This document shows, one piece after another, positions 54,257 to 62,992 of a stretch of DNA of 64,000 bases (its first letter is position 1; every line of letters begins with the position of its first letter). The position numbers and the translations under genes were made by a program. Origin of the DNA: Aliirhizobium wenxiniae (GTDB lineage: Bacteria; Pseudomonadota; Alphaproteobacteria; Rhizobiales; Rhizobiaceae); assembly GCF_014201355.1 (NCBI RefSeq), contig NZ_JACHEG010000002.1, positions 124,001 through 188,000 of the forward strand, written 5' to 3'. Below the pieces are notes generated by a model. That model worked only from the letters and a program-made list of their open reading frames with translations. It ran no database searches and was not told the origin of the DNA.

Positions 54257-55219
54257 ATGGCAAGCAAATCGATCGACAACGCCTTTACGGCGAAAGCTTC
54301 AAGGGGTGCTGCGACCGACCCGACCTATGCGGGCGCTCTTTCCTTCATGCGGCGGCGTTATTCCAAGGATGTCGAGGGCGCAGACGCTGTCGTTCTCGGC
54401 ATTCCCTTCGATGCCGCCGTCTCCAACAGACCCGGCGCGCGCTTCGGGCCGCAAGCGATCCGCCGCGCCTCGGCGATCTTCGACAATGATCCGCAATATC
54501 CCTTCGCACGCGACCTGTTCGAAGCCATGGCCGTGGTCGATTACGGTGATGTCCTGCTCGACTACGGCAATCATCAGAAGACGCCGGGCCTGATAGAGGA
54601 GACGGCAGCCGGGATCATTGCCTCCGGCGCTTTCCTGCTGTCGCTGGGCGGCGATCATTTCGTTACCTGGCCGTTGCTGAAGGCCCATGCCGAAAAACAT
54701 GGCCCGCTTGCTCTTGTCCATTTCGATGCGCATCAGGATACATGGGATGACGATGGCGAGCGGATCGACCATGGCTCGTTTGTCGCCCGCGCCGTGCGCG
54801 AGGGCGTGATCGACGCGGCGCACTCGATCCAGATCGGCATCCGCACCCATGCGCCGGAGGATTTCGGCATACGCATCCTGCACGGTTACGATGTCGAGGA
54901 TATGGGCGCGCAACAGATCGCCGATACCATCCTCGCCCATGTCGGCAATCTTCCGGTCTATCTCACCTTCGATATCGATTGTCTCGACCCGGCATTCGCC
55001 CCGGGCACAGGCACACCGGTCGCCGGCGGGCCGTCCAGCGCGAAGATCCTGTCGGTCCTGCGCAAGCTCGGCAGGCTCGACATCCGTGGTACCGACGTGG
55101 TGGAGGTGGCGCCGGCCTATGATCATGCCGATATTACCGCCATTGCCGGGGCAAGCGTTGCAATGTATATGCTCGGGCTCAAGGCCGAACGTCTGGCCCA
55201 AGAAAAAGCAGCTCTTTAA
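54257..55219 (+). CDS. speB: Agmatinase / ureohydrolase family
   Basis: 320 residues. Hydrolyses agmatine (or a related guanidino compound) to putrescine and urea. Metal ligands of the di-manganese site are visible: GGDHF, HFDAHQDTWDD and TFDIDCLDPAFAPGTGTP. The N-terminal GIPFDAAVSNRPGARFGPQAIR is typical. Start at the ATG at 54257 with AGGGATAGGG upstream. Followed by argC after 73 bp; both handle arginine-linked metabolism in opposite directions, and co-expression is possible. Other guanidino substrates cannot be excluded. Confidence 0.9.
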   Translation: MASKSIDNAFTAKASRGAATDPTYAGALSFMRRRYSKDVEGADAVVLGIPFDAAVSNRPGARFGPQAIRRASAIFDNDPQYPFARDLFEAMAVVDYGDVLLDYGNHQKTPGLIEETAAGIIASGAFLLSLGGDHFVTWPLLKAHAEKHGPLALVHFDAHQDTWDDDGERIDHGSFVARAVREGVIDAAHSIQIGIRTHAPEDFGIRILHGYDVEDMGAQQIADTILAHVGNLPVYLTFDIDCLDPAFAPGTGTPVAGGPSSAKILSVLRKLGRLDIRGTDVVEVAPAYDHADITAIAGASVAMYMLGLKAERLAQEKAAL

Positions 55220-55292
55220 CAAACTGATTCAACGGGCTGGTAAAGTGATTCCGGCTCCTTCTCCAAGGCACTGATTTAACAGGATAAAGGCA

Positions 55293-56225
55293 ATGACACC
55301 GAAGATCTTCATCGATGGCGAACACGGCACAACGGGACTGCAGATCCGCACCCGCATGGCCGGCCGCCGCGACGTTGAGCTTCTGTCTATCCCAGAAGCC
55401 AAACGGCGCAACGCCGCCATGCGCGAGGATCTGCTCAACAGCGCCGATATCGCCATTCTCTGCCTGCCCGACGATGCGTCGAAGGAAGCTGTCGGCATGC
55501 TGTCCGGCAACAACAAGGTGCGCATCATCGACACCTCGACCGCCTATCGGATCGCGCCTGACTGGGCCTATGGTTTTGCCGAGATGGACAAGGCGCAGGC
55601 AGACAAGATCAAGGCCGCCCGACATGTCGCCAACCCCGGCTGCTATCCGACCGGTGCGATCGGCCTCATCCGTCCCTTGCGCGCTGCCGGCATCCTGCCG
55701 GACGGTTATCCCGTCTCCGTCAATGCGGTCTCCGGTTATACGGGCGGCGGCAAGCAGATGATTGCGCAGATGGAAGACCAGTCCCGCGAGGATGCGATCT
55801 CGGCCAACAATTTCGTCTATGGCCTGACGCTCAAGCACAAGCACGTGCCGGAGATGAAGACCCACGGCCTGCTCGACCGCGCACCGCTGTTTTCTCCTTC
55901 CGTCGGCCGCTTCGCGCAAGGCATGATCGTGCAGGTGCCGCTGTTCCTCGATGACCTGAAGGATGGCGCAACGATCGAAAGCATCCATGCGGCGCTCGTT
56001 GCCCATTATGCCGGCCAGGATATCGTCACCGTCGTGCCGCTCGAAGAAAGCGCAAAGCTCGGCCGCGTCGATGCGGAAGAACTGGCCAATACCGACCGCA
56101 TGAAGCTCTTCGTGTTCGGCACACCGGGCGGCGCGCATGTCAATCTCGTCGCCCTGCTCGACAATCTCGGCAAGGGGGCTTCGGGTGCGGCCGTGCAGAA
56201 CATGGACCTGATGCTGTCTGCCTGA
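55293..56225 (+). CDS. argC: N-acetyl-gamma-glutamyl-phosphate reductase, type 2
   Basis: 310-residue NADPH enzyme of arginine biosynthesis. It starts [19 protein letters not shown] (dinucleotide site) and has the catalytic cysteine C117 in NPGCYPTGA, then [11 protein letters not shown] and [15 protein letters not shown]. The short type 2 form is common in alphaproteobacteria. Preceded by an SD-like AGGATAAAGG. Its stop TGA overlaps the ATG of the next gene by one base. Confidence 0.96.
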   Translation: MTPKIFIDGEHGTTGLQIRTRMAGRRDVELLSIPEAKRRNAAMREDLLNSADIAILCLPDDASKEAVGMLSGNNKVRIIDTSTAYRIAPDWAYGFAEMDKAQADKIKAARHVANPGCYPTGAIGLIRPLRAAGILPDGYPVSVNAVSGYTGGGKQMIAQMEDQSREDAISANNFVYGLTLKHKHVPEMKTHGLLDRAPLFSPSVGRFAQGMIVQVPLFLDDLKDGATIESIHAALVAHYAGQDIVTVVPLEESAKLGRVDAEELANTDRMKLFVFGTPGGAHVNLVALLDNLGKGASGAAVQNMDLMLSA

Positions 56226-57103
56226 TGACCGCTTATGCCCCATCCCTCCCTGCAGATCTTGTGGAGCGATGGGACATCCAATCTGCAGAACTGATTGCAG
56301 ATACGCGCACGAGTCTCGTCCATCGCGTTATTCGCCGCGATGGCTCCGGGGCGATCAGCAAGCAGCTGAAACCCGAAGGACTGCACGAACTGTCCGGCGT
56401 CGATTTTCTCGATTGGCGCCAGGGCAGTGGCAGCGTTCGGGTTCTTGATCGCGTAGAGACGGCCTGCCTGCTTGAAGATGCCGGAACGCTGATGCTGAAG
56501 GATTACCGGCTCGCGCATGGCGAAGATGCCGCCAACGACATCATCCTCTCGGTTTTGGCTGAACTGCATTTGGCATCAGCGGACACGCCAACTGACAGCC
56601 TCGTTCCGTTACGGTCGCATTTCCGGCCCGTGTTCGATCGGGCATCCAGGGAGGATAGACCCGAGCTTTCGGCCGCTCTGACCTACAGCGCCTGTATTGC
56701 GGACGATCTTCTCTCATCTCAGACCGATATCCGCCCGCTGCACGGCGATCTGCATCATGAGAATATCGTCAGCGGATCGGAGCGAGGCTGGCTCGCGATC
56801 GATCCTCAAGGGCTTCTCGGCGATCCGGCCTATGATGTCGCCAATGTCTTTGGAAATCCGGACGGCGCGTTTACGGATATCATCGACCCGCGGCGGATCA
56901 TCCGCCTTGTCGACCTGTTTGCGCCGGCCATAGGCTGCACCAGAGAGAAGATCCTGCGTTACGCGATTGCCCATGCAGGCCTGTCGATCTGCTGGTCTCT
57001 GGAGGGCGGCGACAGGATTTCAGGAGAAGGCAATGCGATGGAGCGCTTTGCCTTCCTGAATGTTGCGAGACGAATGCTGGAAGAGCCTGCCGTCAGCCTC
57101 TGA
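56225..57103 (+). CDS. Aminoglycoside/streptomycin-type phosphotransferase family kinase
   Basis: 292-residue small-molecule kinase. Catalytic loop [12 protein letters not shown] and metal aspartate in [19 protein letters not shown] are clear; the N-terminal lobe is less conserved. Similar to APH(6)-like streptomycin kinases, but many such genes in rhizobia are housekeeping sugar or metabolite kinases, so resistance should not be assumed. Translation is coupled to argC (TGATG). The 3' end overlaps convergent ctaA by 11 bp. Confidence 0.82.
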   Translation: MTAYAPSLPADLVERWDIQSAELIADTRTSLVHRVIRRDGSGAISKQLKPEGLHELSGVDFLDWRQGSGSVRVLDRVETACLLEDAGTLMLKDYRLAHGEDAANDIILSVLAELHLASADTPTDSLVPLRSHFRPVFDRASREDRPELSAALTYSACIADDLLSSQTDIRPLHGDLHHENIVSGSERGWLAIDPQGLLGDPAYDVANVFGNPDGAFTDIIDPRRIIRLVDLFAPAIGCTREKILRYAIAHAGLSICWSLEGGDRISGEGNAMERFAFLNVARRMLEEPAVSL

Positions 57104-58193
57104 CTTCGATCACCGCTTCCCGTTGATATTCGCCGAAGAAGGCGCGGAAATGCGCGACAGCGAAGCCGAGCACGATCAGCGCCATGCCCTGATGCGCAAG
57201 CGCCATGTCGAGCGGGACCTGAAAGATGAGTGTCGAGATGCCGATTGCCGCCTGAATGCAGACGAGAATGAACAGCAGCACGGCGCGGCGCGCGTGGGTC
57301 GTTGCCGGAGCCTTCGAGAGCGAAATGATCATGTGCAGGAAGACTGCCGCGAGGAGAACATAAGCGCCGCAGCGATGCACGAACTGCACCGTCTTGGGGT
57401 TTTCGAAGAGATTGATCCACCACGGATTCTGGATGAACAGATCACCGGGAATGAAGGCGCCGTCCATCAGCGGCCAGGTGTTGTAGCTCAGGCCCGCATC
57501 GAGGCCGGCAACGAGTGCGCCGAGATAGATCTGGAAGAGCACGAGGAAGGCGATCGCACCGGCCGCCCATTTCGACCTCTCCGTCGGCGCACGGTCCTTC
57601 GCATGAGGCGCCAGCCCCCGCATGATCCACACACAGGCGGAAAAGATCAGACAGGCGATCACGAGATGGGTGGCAAGGCGGTATTGCGAGACGCTTACGA
57701 GTTTGGTGAGGCCGGACGAGACCATCCACCAGCCGATGAAACCCTGAAAGCCGCCGAGCGCAAGCGTGCCGAGCAGCGGCAGGCGCACCCGCTTTTCAAT
57801 GCGGCCCGTAACCCAGAAGAAGGCAAGCGGCAGCGCGAAGATGAGGCCGATGGAGCGGGCGAGGAAACGGTGCGCCCATTCCCACCAGAAGATCGACTTG
57901 AACTCATCGACCGTCATATGGCTGTTGAGCAGTTGATATTGCGGGATGCGCTGGTAAAGCTCAAACTCTTCCTGCCATTCGGCGGCATTGAGCGGCGGGA
58001 TGACACCGTGGATCGGTTTCCATTCGGTGATCGACAGGCCGCTATCGGTGAGCCGTGTGGCGCCGCCGACCAGGACCAGACAGAAAAGCGTAAAGATGAC
58101 GAGACCGAGCCAGATGCGGACCGCCTTGCGGTTCCGGTCCAGCCGTCCGGTTTCGCGCGTCGCTTCGATAATGATCGTGTCCGTTGCCGACAT
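57093..58193 (-). CDS. ctaA: Haem A synthase (COX15/CtaA type 2)
   Basis: 366-residue inner-membrane enzyme converting haem O to haem A for cytochrome aa3 oxidase. Eight membrane helices; the four haem-ligand histidines are in [28 protein letters not shown] and LAHQGMAL. The ATG at 58193 has AGGAG nine bases upstream; the frame opens six codons earlier without SD. No other cox gene nearby, which is usual for rhizobial ctaA. Confidence 0.95.
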   Translation of the reverse strand: MSATDTIIIEATRETGRLDRNRKAVRIWLGLVIFTLFCLVLVGGATRLTDSGLSITEWKPIHGVIPPLNAAEWQEEFELYQRIPQYQLLNSHMTVDEFKSIFWWEWAHRFLARSIGLIFALPLAFFWVTGRIEKRVRLPLLGTLALGGFQGFIGWWMVSSGLTKLVSVSQYRLATHLVIACLIFSACVWIMRGLAPHAKDRAPTERSKWAAGAIAFLVLFQIYLGALVAGLDAGLSYNTWPLMDGAFIPGDLFIQNPWWINLFENPKTVQFVHRCGAYVLLAAVFLHMIISLSKAPATTHARRAVLLFILVCIQAAIGISTLIFQVPLDMALAHQGMALIVLGFAVAHFRAFFGEYQREAVIEVRG

Positions 58194-58400
58194 GGTGACG
58201 ACTCCTGCCATTCATGGCTTCATTCGGGCCGCAATCGGGGGTGCTCATCGGCCCGTTTTCATGGGACGCCGTGAGACAACGCGCCACAGCGGCACATCGT
58301 CTCCGGTTTCCACGTTGCTTTGCCTCATGGACCCGTGCAAAACAAGCCCCAAGGCTTTGCGGCATCCGGTCGCGGCCGCGAAGGTCATGGAGGATGTTCG

Positions 58401-58610
58401 GTGCCGCGTTGGAGAAGTTTTGTCGGTACCATCCTGATCATCATCCTGGTGATCACCTATGCGCTTGCCGCAACGACCATAGCAACGCTGACGCTCGCCA
58501 CCTCCCCGTGGTGGGTGCATTTCCTTTACTTTCTTCTGTCCGGCCTGCTGTGGATCCTGCCTGCGATGCTGATCATCAAATGGATGGCCGGTCCGAGACC
58601 GAAGCGATAG
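58401..58610 (+). CDS. DUF2842 small membrane protein
   Basis: 69 residues, GTG start with GGAGG seven bases upstream. Two hydrophobic segments (FVGTILIIILVITYALAAT; WWVHFLYFLLSGLLWILPAM) and a basic end (KWMAGPRPKR). This matches the alphaproteobacterial DUF2842 family of unknown function, often found beside ctaA. The open frame runs 27 codons further upstream without support. Confidence 0.8.
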   Translation: MPRWRSFVGTILIIILVITYALAATTIATLTLATSPWWVHFLYFLLSGLLWILPAMLIIKWMAGPRPKR

Positions 58611-58719
58611 ACGTATACCGCAGGTTAACCAGACCCAACGCTTCCAACCGGCCTGTCAGTGGCATAAACCCATTCTTCTTGCTCACCGCCCAATATAGCA
58701 ACGATCATATGGGTGATGG

Positions 58720-59940
58720 ATGACCGCAAGGGTAAATCATAACGACACGCATACTCCAGTGGCTCTCTCGGGGACGGTGGAGAAACCGGTGATGCATTTC
58801 GATGAACTCGAGATCACGCTGGTACGCGACATTTCTTCCATCGAAAACGAATGGCGGCGTCTCGAAAACCGCGAATGGAATTCACTCAATCAGAGCATCG
58901 ACTGGTGCCGTGCCTGGACTTCGGCGCATCAGAGCGCGCTTTTGGCCGTCACTGGCTCGGTCGGCTCCCGCATCCTGTTCCTGCTGCCGCTGGAGATCGC
59001 CCAAGGCAGGTTCGGGCGCATTGCGCGGCTACCGGGCGGGCGGTTCAACAATCTCAACACCGGGCTTTTCGACGAGGCGCTTGTTACGCCGGATGCGAAT
59101 GCGCTGCGACGGTTCAGGGCCAATATCATGCGGTCCTTGCGTGGTGTTGCCGATCTTCTCGTGATTGATGAAACTCCATTGCGCTGGAAAGGTATCTCGC
59201 ATCCGCTCAGCGAGCTGGCCTCAATCGAAAACCAAAACCATTCGTTTCAGTTGACGCTCCTAGACACGATGGAGGCAACACTTTCGCAGATCAACGCCAG
59301 GACACGGCGCAAGAAGTATCGCGTCCAAGTCCGCCGTTTGGAGGCGATCGGCGGTTTCGATTATATCGTGGCCACTACGCCGGACGAACAGCACACGCTT
59401 CTTGAGCGGTTCTTTTCCCAGAAAGGCGAAAGGCTGAAAGCGTTCGGCCTACCGGATGTGTTTGCCCCTGCCCCGACACGTGATTTCCTGCACCGGCTGC
59501 TGGACACACCGGCACAAGGCAAGGACAAGTCGCTATCCATGCATGCGATACGCCTGAAGGGAGAACATGACGGCCATATCGCGGCGGTCACCGGCCTTTC
59601 GCGCAAGGGCGGCCACGTGCTTTGCCAGTTCAGCTCCATCGATGACAGCATCGGAGCCGAGGCAAGTCCGGGGGAGCTGCTTTTCTGGCTGGCGATCGAA
59701 CGCAGCATCGAAGACGGGGCGACGCTTTTCGATTTCGGCATCGGCGACCAACCCTACAAGCACAGCTGGTGCAATCAGGAAACCGTGCTGCACGACATGG
59801 TCTTGCCAATCAGCAACAAGGGTTCTGTGCTTGCTGGCCTGTATCTGGCGCAGACCGGCATAAAGACTGCGATCAAACGGAACCACAGGCTCTATGCCCT
59901 GGCCCAGCGCTGGCGCTCCCGTCGCGACGGTCAGGATTGA
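58720..59940 (+). CDS. GNAT acetyltransferase of the CelD/BcsL (FemAB-like) type
   Basis: 406 residues. N-terminal region with SIENEWRRLE and FLLPLEIAQGRFGRIARLPGG; central RKKYRVQVRRLEAIGGFDY; C-terminal catalytic-type segment LLFWLAIERSIEDGATLFDFGIGDQPYKHSWC. Members are linked to acylation of extracellular polysaccharides (cellulose, holdfast-like adhesins). Cytoplasmic, no signal. Convergent with the Wzc-like gene, seven bases apart. It fits an acetyl-modifying step of the polysaccharide made by this end of the window. Confidence 0.82.
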   Translation: MTARVNHNDTHTPVALSGTVEKPVMHFDELEITLVRDISSIENEWRRLENREWNSLNQSIDWCRAWTSAHQSALLAVTGSVGSRILFLLPLEIAQGRFGRIARLPGGRFNNLNTGLFDEALVTPDANALRRFRANIMRSLRGVADLLVIDETPLRWKGISHPLSELASIENQNHSFQLTLLDTMEATLSQINARTRRKKYRVQVRRLEAIGGFDYIVATTPDEQHTLLERFFSQKGERLKAFGLPDVFAPAPTRDFLHRLLDTPAQGKDKSLSMHAIRLKGEHDGHIAAVTGLSRKGGHVLCQFSSIDDSIGAEASPGELLFWLAIERSIEDGATLFDFGIGDQPYKHSWCNQETVLHDMVLPISNKGSVLAGLYLAQTGIKTAIKRNHRLYALAQRWRSRRDGQD

Positions 59941-59947
59941 CAGAGTT

Positions 59948-62224
59948 TCAAGCGGCGCTGCGGCGGCGCGATGACGGCGACTGGCTGTCGTCCGGCTGTG
60001 CCATGACGAGCAGATTGCGGAAACCGGCATCGGCATAGGTGACGACAAGCTCGGCAATGGCATCTTCGGTAAAGCCCGGAACCGAAAGAATGATCTCCGT
60101 TCCATCCGCGCGCAAAAGACGCTTCAGGCTGCCTGTATCTGCAGGACCACATTCGATCAGCACAAGGTCATAGGCGTCGGAAAGCGCATCGATGATCATC
60201 GTCAGGCGATCTGCGGCACGCATCGCACGAACAGGATCGGAGATGCCCTGCGGCACGATATGGGCCTCTGAGAGGCGATCGGGATGGATGGCCTCGCCGA
60301 AGGCGGTTTCTCCGCAGAGAAGATCAGTGATCCCTGGTAGCCGGTCATGCTCGGCCATCAGACGCGTCGGGCAGGCAGATCCGGTCAAATCGATAAGGAT
60401 CACGTTTCGACCGGCTTCCGCCACGGCGCGGGCCAGCATGACGCTGGCCGTCGAGCCGCCATCACCATTCGGAGACACGGCAACGGCGACGGGTACAGCG
60501 TGACGCTGGAGGTAATGGGCAACCGAGCCGATTGTGAAGCTGGTATCGACGACGGGAGCGATTTCAGTCTCGTCGGATCCGACAGGTTCCGGGCTGGCTA
60601 CATTGATCTCTTTTGCCGGTGGAGCGGCTGCCGGTGCGGGCGGCAGGACGGCGGTGCGAACCTCCTCCTTCCGTTCAATCACGGCTCTCTGCTCCGGCAG
60701 CGCCGTGGTCTCGACCCGCGTTTCACGCGAGACGATGGCGGCGGCTGGCGCTGCGGCCGGCAACGGCGCTTCTGCAATCTTCTCTCGTTCCTGAACCGGC
60801 GCAGGCTCCAGCGAAACCTCGCGATTGATCGGTCGGAGTGCCCGGCCGCTGAACAGTTCGGAAATCATCACGATCAGGCAGCTGACAATCAGTGCCGCGA
60901 GCGTCACGACGGTGACGATCGGGATAACCTTGGGGAAATAGGGCTCGGACGGTTCAACTGCTTTGGACACGACACGGGCATCGGCTGGCGAGGCATTGCC
61001 ATCGAGCCGGGAAGTCGCCTCACGATAACGAGCAAGATAGGTTTCAAGCAATTGCCGCTGGGCGGCGGCCTCGCGTTCCAGTGCGCGAAGACCCACCTCT
61101 TCCTCTCCGGCGCGAGCGGAATCTGCTTTCAACGTATCGAGCTGTGCCATCAACTGCTGCTCGCGCAGGCGAGAAACCTCGGCCTCGCTGTCGAGGCTCG
61201 CCAGAACCTTACGGGTTTCGCTGGCAATCTGCTGTCGGATTTGCGCCAGCTGTGCCCGCAGGCCCTTGATCCGGGGATGGCCGTCGAGAAGTGATGTCGC
61301 CTGATCCGAAATCTGCGCCTGAAGATTTGTCTCTGCTTCCTTGAGCCGCTGGATGACCTGCGATCCCGCAACATCCGCAATTGTATCGGGTGCCCGCCCC
61401 GCACTCAGCGCGGTGCGAACATTTTCCACTCTCGCCTCGGCATTGGCCCGCTCTCCGCGCACACGGGTGAGTTCGGTCGAGATATCATTCAACTGCTGAC
61501 TGGAGAAGCTGTTGGTTTCATTCGTCCGGAACAGTCCATTTCTGGACCGATATTCGGCAACCTTGCTCTCGGCCTCCTTGACCTTCTGCGTCAGATTGGC
61601 GATCTCCGGCTCGAGCCATTTGGCCGTTTCCGAATGCGTATCGAGCTTGGCGCCACTCTGGAGCTGAAGATAGACCTCGGCCATATTGTTGGGAATGGTT
61701 GAGGCAAGGATCGGATCGTGTGAAGAGAATTCGACGCCGATGACGCGGGAGTTTTCAACCGCGTAGACTTGCAGCCTCTCGCGGAATTTCTCCACGACGC
61801 GGTCTTCGGGATCGAGCGTCATGGGGTCGGGTTTCAGACCCGACATGACCAGAAAGTCAGGTAAAAGCGATCGAGCGGCCGGATCGAATTCCTTGTATTG
61901 GGCAAGGTTCAGTTCGCGAGCGACACGACGGATCAGATCGGTCGACTGCAGAAGCTGCGCCTGGCTGGTGATATTGAGACTGTCGAGCACCGGATCGTTC
62001 CCGGCCCCCCCGCCCTGCCCACCCGTGAGGTTCGGGGAACGGGCTTCGATCAGCAGTCGCGTCTCGGCCTTGTAGCTCGGCGTCATCATGCTGGTAACGA
62101 CAAGAGAGGCGACGGCCGCAAAGGCAGTAACAGCGATGATCCGCCCTTTGCGCGCCCACACGGCGGCGATCACGCGGCCCAGATCGATATCCACGTCCTG
62201 GTAATTGCCGTTGGCACCCGACAT
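59948..62224 (-). CDS. Wzc/GumC-like polysaccharide co-polymerase with degenerate ATPase domain
   Basis: 758 residues from the ATG at 62224 (GGAG six bases upstream). Wzz domain with helix 1 (RIIAVTAFAAVASLVVTSMM, about 30-49), a long periplasmic coiled-coil region with QLNDISTELTRVRGERA (about 200-400), a second membrane helix (VIPIVTVVTLAALIVSCLIV, about 435), a proline/alanine/glutamate linker (470-580) and a cytoplasmic BY-kinase-like domain. That last domain reads SPNGDGGSTAS where the Walker A should be GxxxxGK[ST]; there is no lysine, and no tyrosine cluster at the C-terminus. So it probably lacks kinase activity and regulates chain length or export with the divergent Wza-like protein. 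Confidence 0.9.
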   Translation of the reverse strand: MSGANGNYQDVDIDLGRVIAAVWARKGRIIAVTAFAAVASLVVTSMMTPSYKAETRLLIEARSPNLTGGQGGGAGNDPVLDSLNITSQAQLLQSTDLIRRVARELNLAQYKEFDPAARSLLPDFLVMSGLKPDPMTLDPEDRVVEKFRERLQVYAVENSRVIGVEFSSHDPILASTIPNNMAEVYLQLQSGAKLDTHSETAKWLEPEIANLTQKVKEAESKVAEYRSRNGLFRTNETNSFSSQQLNDISTELTRVRGERANAEARVENVRTALSAGRAPDTIADVAGSQVIQRLKEAETNLQAQISDQATSLLDGHPRIKGLRAQLAQIRQQIASETRKVLASLDSEAEVSRLREQQLMAQLDTLKADSARAGEEEVGLRALEREAAAQRQLLETYLARYREATSRLDGNASPADARVVSKAVEPSEPYFPKVIPIVTVVTLAALIVSCLIVMISELFSGRALRPINREVSLEPAPVQEREKIAEAPLPAAAPAAAIVSRETRVETTALPEQRAVIERKEEVRTAVLPPAPAAAPPAKEINVASPEPVGSDETEIAPVVDTSFTIGSVAHYLQRHAVPVAVAVSPNGDGGSTASVMLARAVAEAGRNVILIDLTGSACPTRLMAEHDRLPGITDLLCGETAFGEAIHPDRLSEAHIVPQGISDPVRAMRAADRLTMIIDALSDAYDLVLIECGPADTGSLKRLLRADGTEIILSVPGFTEDAIAELVVTYADAGFRNLLVMAQPDDSQSPSSRRRSAA

Positions 62225-62395
62225 CACACACTCCAGCGTCTCAAGTCAGCGAATGGTAAAGGACCATGGTAACGCTGCGGTTAATGAACCCATGTTTTCG
62301 AAGTTGCTGGTCTTGAGCTCCACCTTTACCCGCCATTAACCCTAACAGATCCATAACAAACAAAATGATACGAACAGCCGGAGCCTGAGTGGGAC

Positions 62396-62986
62396 ATGGT
62401 CGTTGCCCGACGCAGACAAGTGCAGACCCGTAAGGTGCTGGCAGCGGCCTTGGCCGTCACGGCCGCACTGTTGAGCGGCTGTGCCTCCAGCCCGCCGCCG
62501 GCAAAGGGCTTTGAGACAGCTGCATTGCAGCCCTATCGGCTGGATAGCGGTGACCGTCTGCGAGTCACCGTGTTCGAACAGCCGGGACTGACAAACACCT
62601 ACACGGTCGATCAGGCCGGCTATATCGCATTCCCGCTGGTCGGACAGGTCGCGGCCCGTGGCCAGACCCTGCCCGCGCTAGAAGGCTCTATTGCGGGCCG
62701 TCTGAAGCAGGGTTACCTGCGAGATCCCGACGTCAGCATCGAAATCGATCGCTATCGCCCCGTTTTTGTCATGGGTGAAGTCGGACGGCCGGGCCAGTAT
62801 TCTTACGTGCCGGGCATGACGGCGCAAAATGCGATCGCCATTGCTGGCGGGTTCACCCCGCGTGGCAACGAGCGGGACGTCGACGTGACACGCAAGGTCA
62901 ATGGACAGGTGGCGACCGGCCGCACGGCAATCACCGCCCCGATCCTTGCCGGCGACACGATCTATGTCCGCGAGCGCCTGTTCTGA
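62396..62986 (+). CDS. Wza-like polysaccharide export lipoprotein
   Basis: 196 residues. Signal peptide with lipobox LLSGC (cysteine about 28). Poly_export domain YRLDSGDRLRVTVFEQPGLTNTYTVD, then one SLBB motif VFVMGEVGRPGQYSYVPGM. It is short compared with E. coli Wza (379) but normal for rhizobial and holdfast-type exporters. Divergent from the Wzc-like gene (171 bp gap), with a glycosyltransferase gene six bases downstream. Candidate orthologue of an Agrobacterium upp export gene (inference). Confidence 0.9.
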   Translation: MVVARRRQVQTRKVLAAALAVTAALLSGCASSPPPAKGFETAALQPYRLDSGDRLRVTVFEQPGLTNTYTVDQAGYIAFPLVGQVAARGQTLPALEGSIAGRLKQGYLRDPDVSIEIDRYRPVFVMGEVGRPGQYSYVPGMTAQNAIAIAGGFTPRGNERDVDVTRKVNGQVATGRTAITAPILAGDTIYVRERLF

Positions 62987-62992
62987 CCCAAG

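Noticed and set aside
56225..57103. Calling the kinase a streptomycin resistance gene
   Set aside because: Only the general APH catalytic motifs are visible, and it is coupled to argC in a housekeeping context.
57060..58274. A 404-codon frame antisense to ctaA
   Set aside because: Charged, low-complexity translation typical of the reverse of a membrane protein; ctaA is certain.
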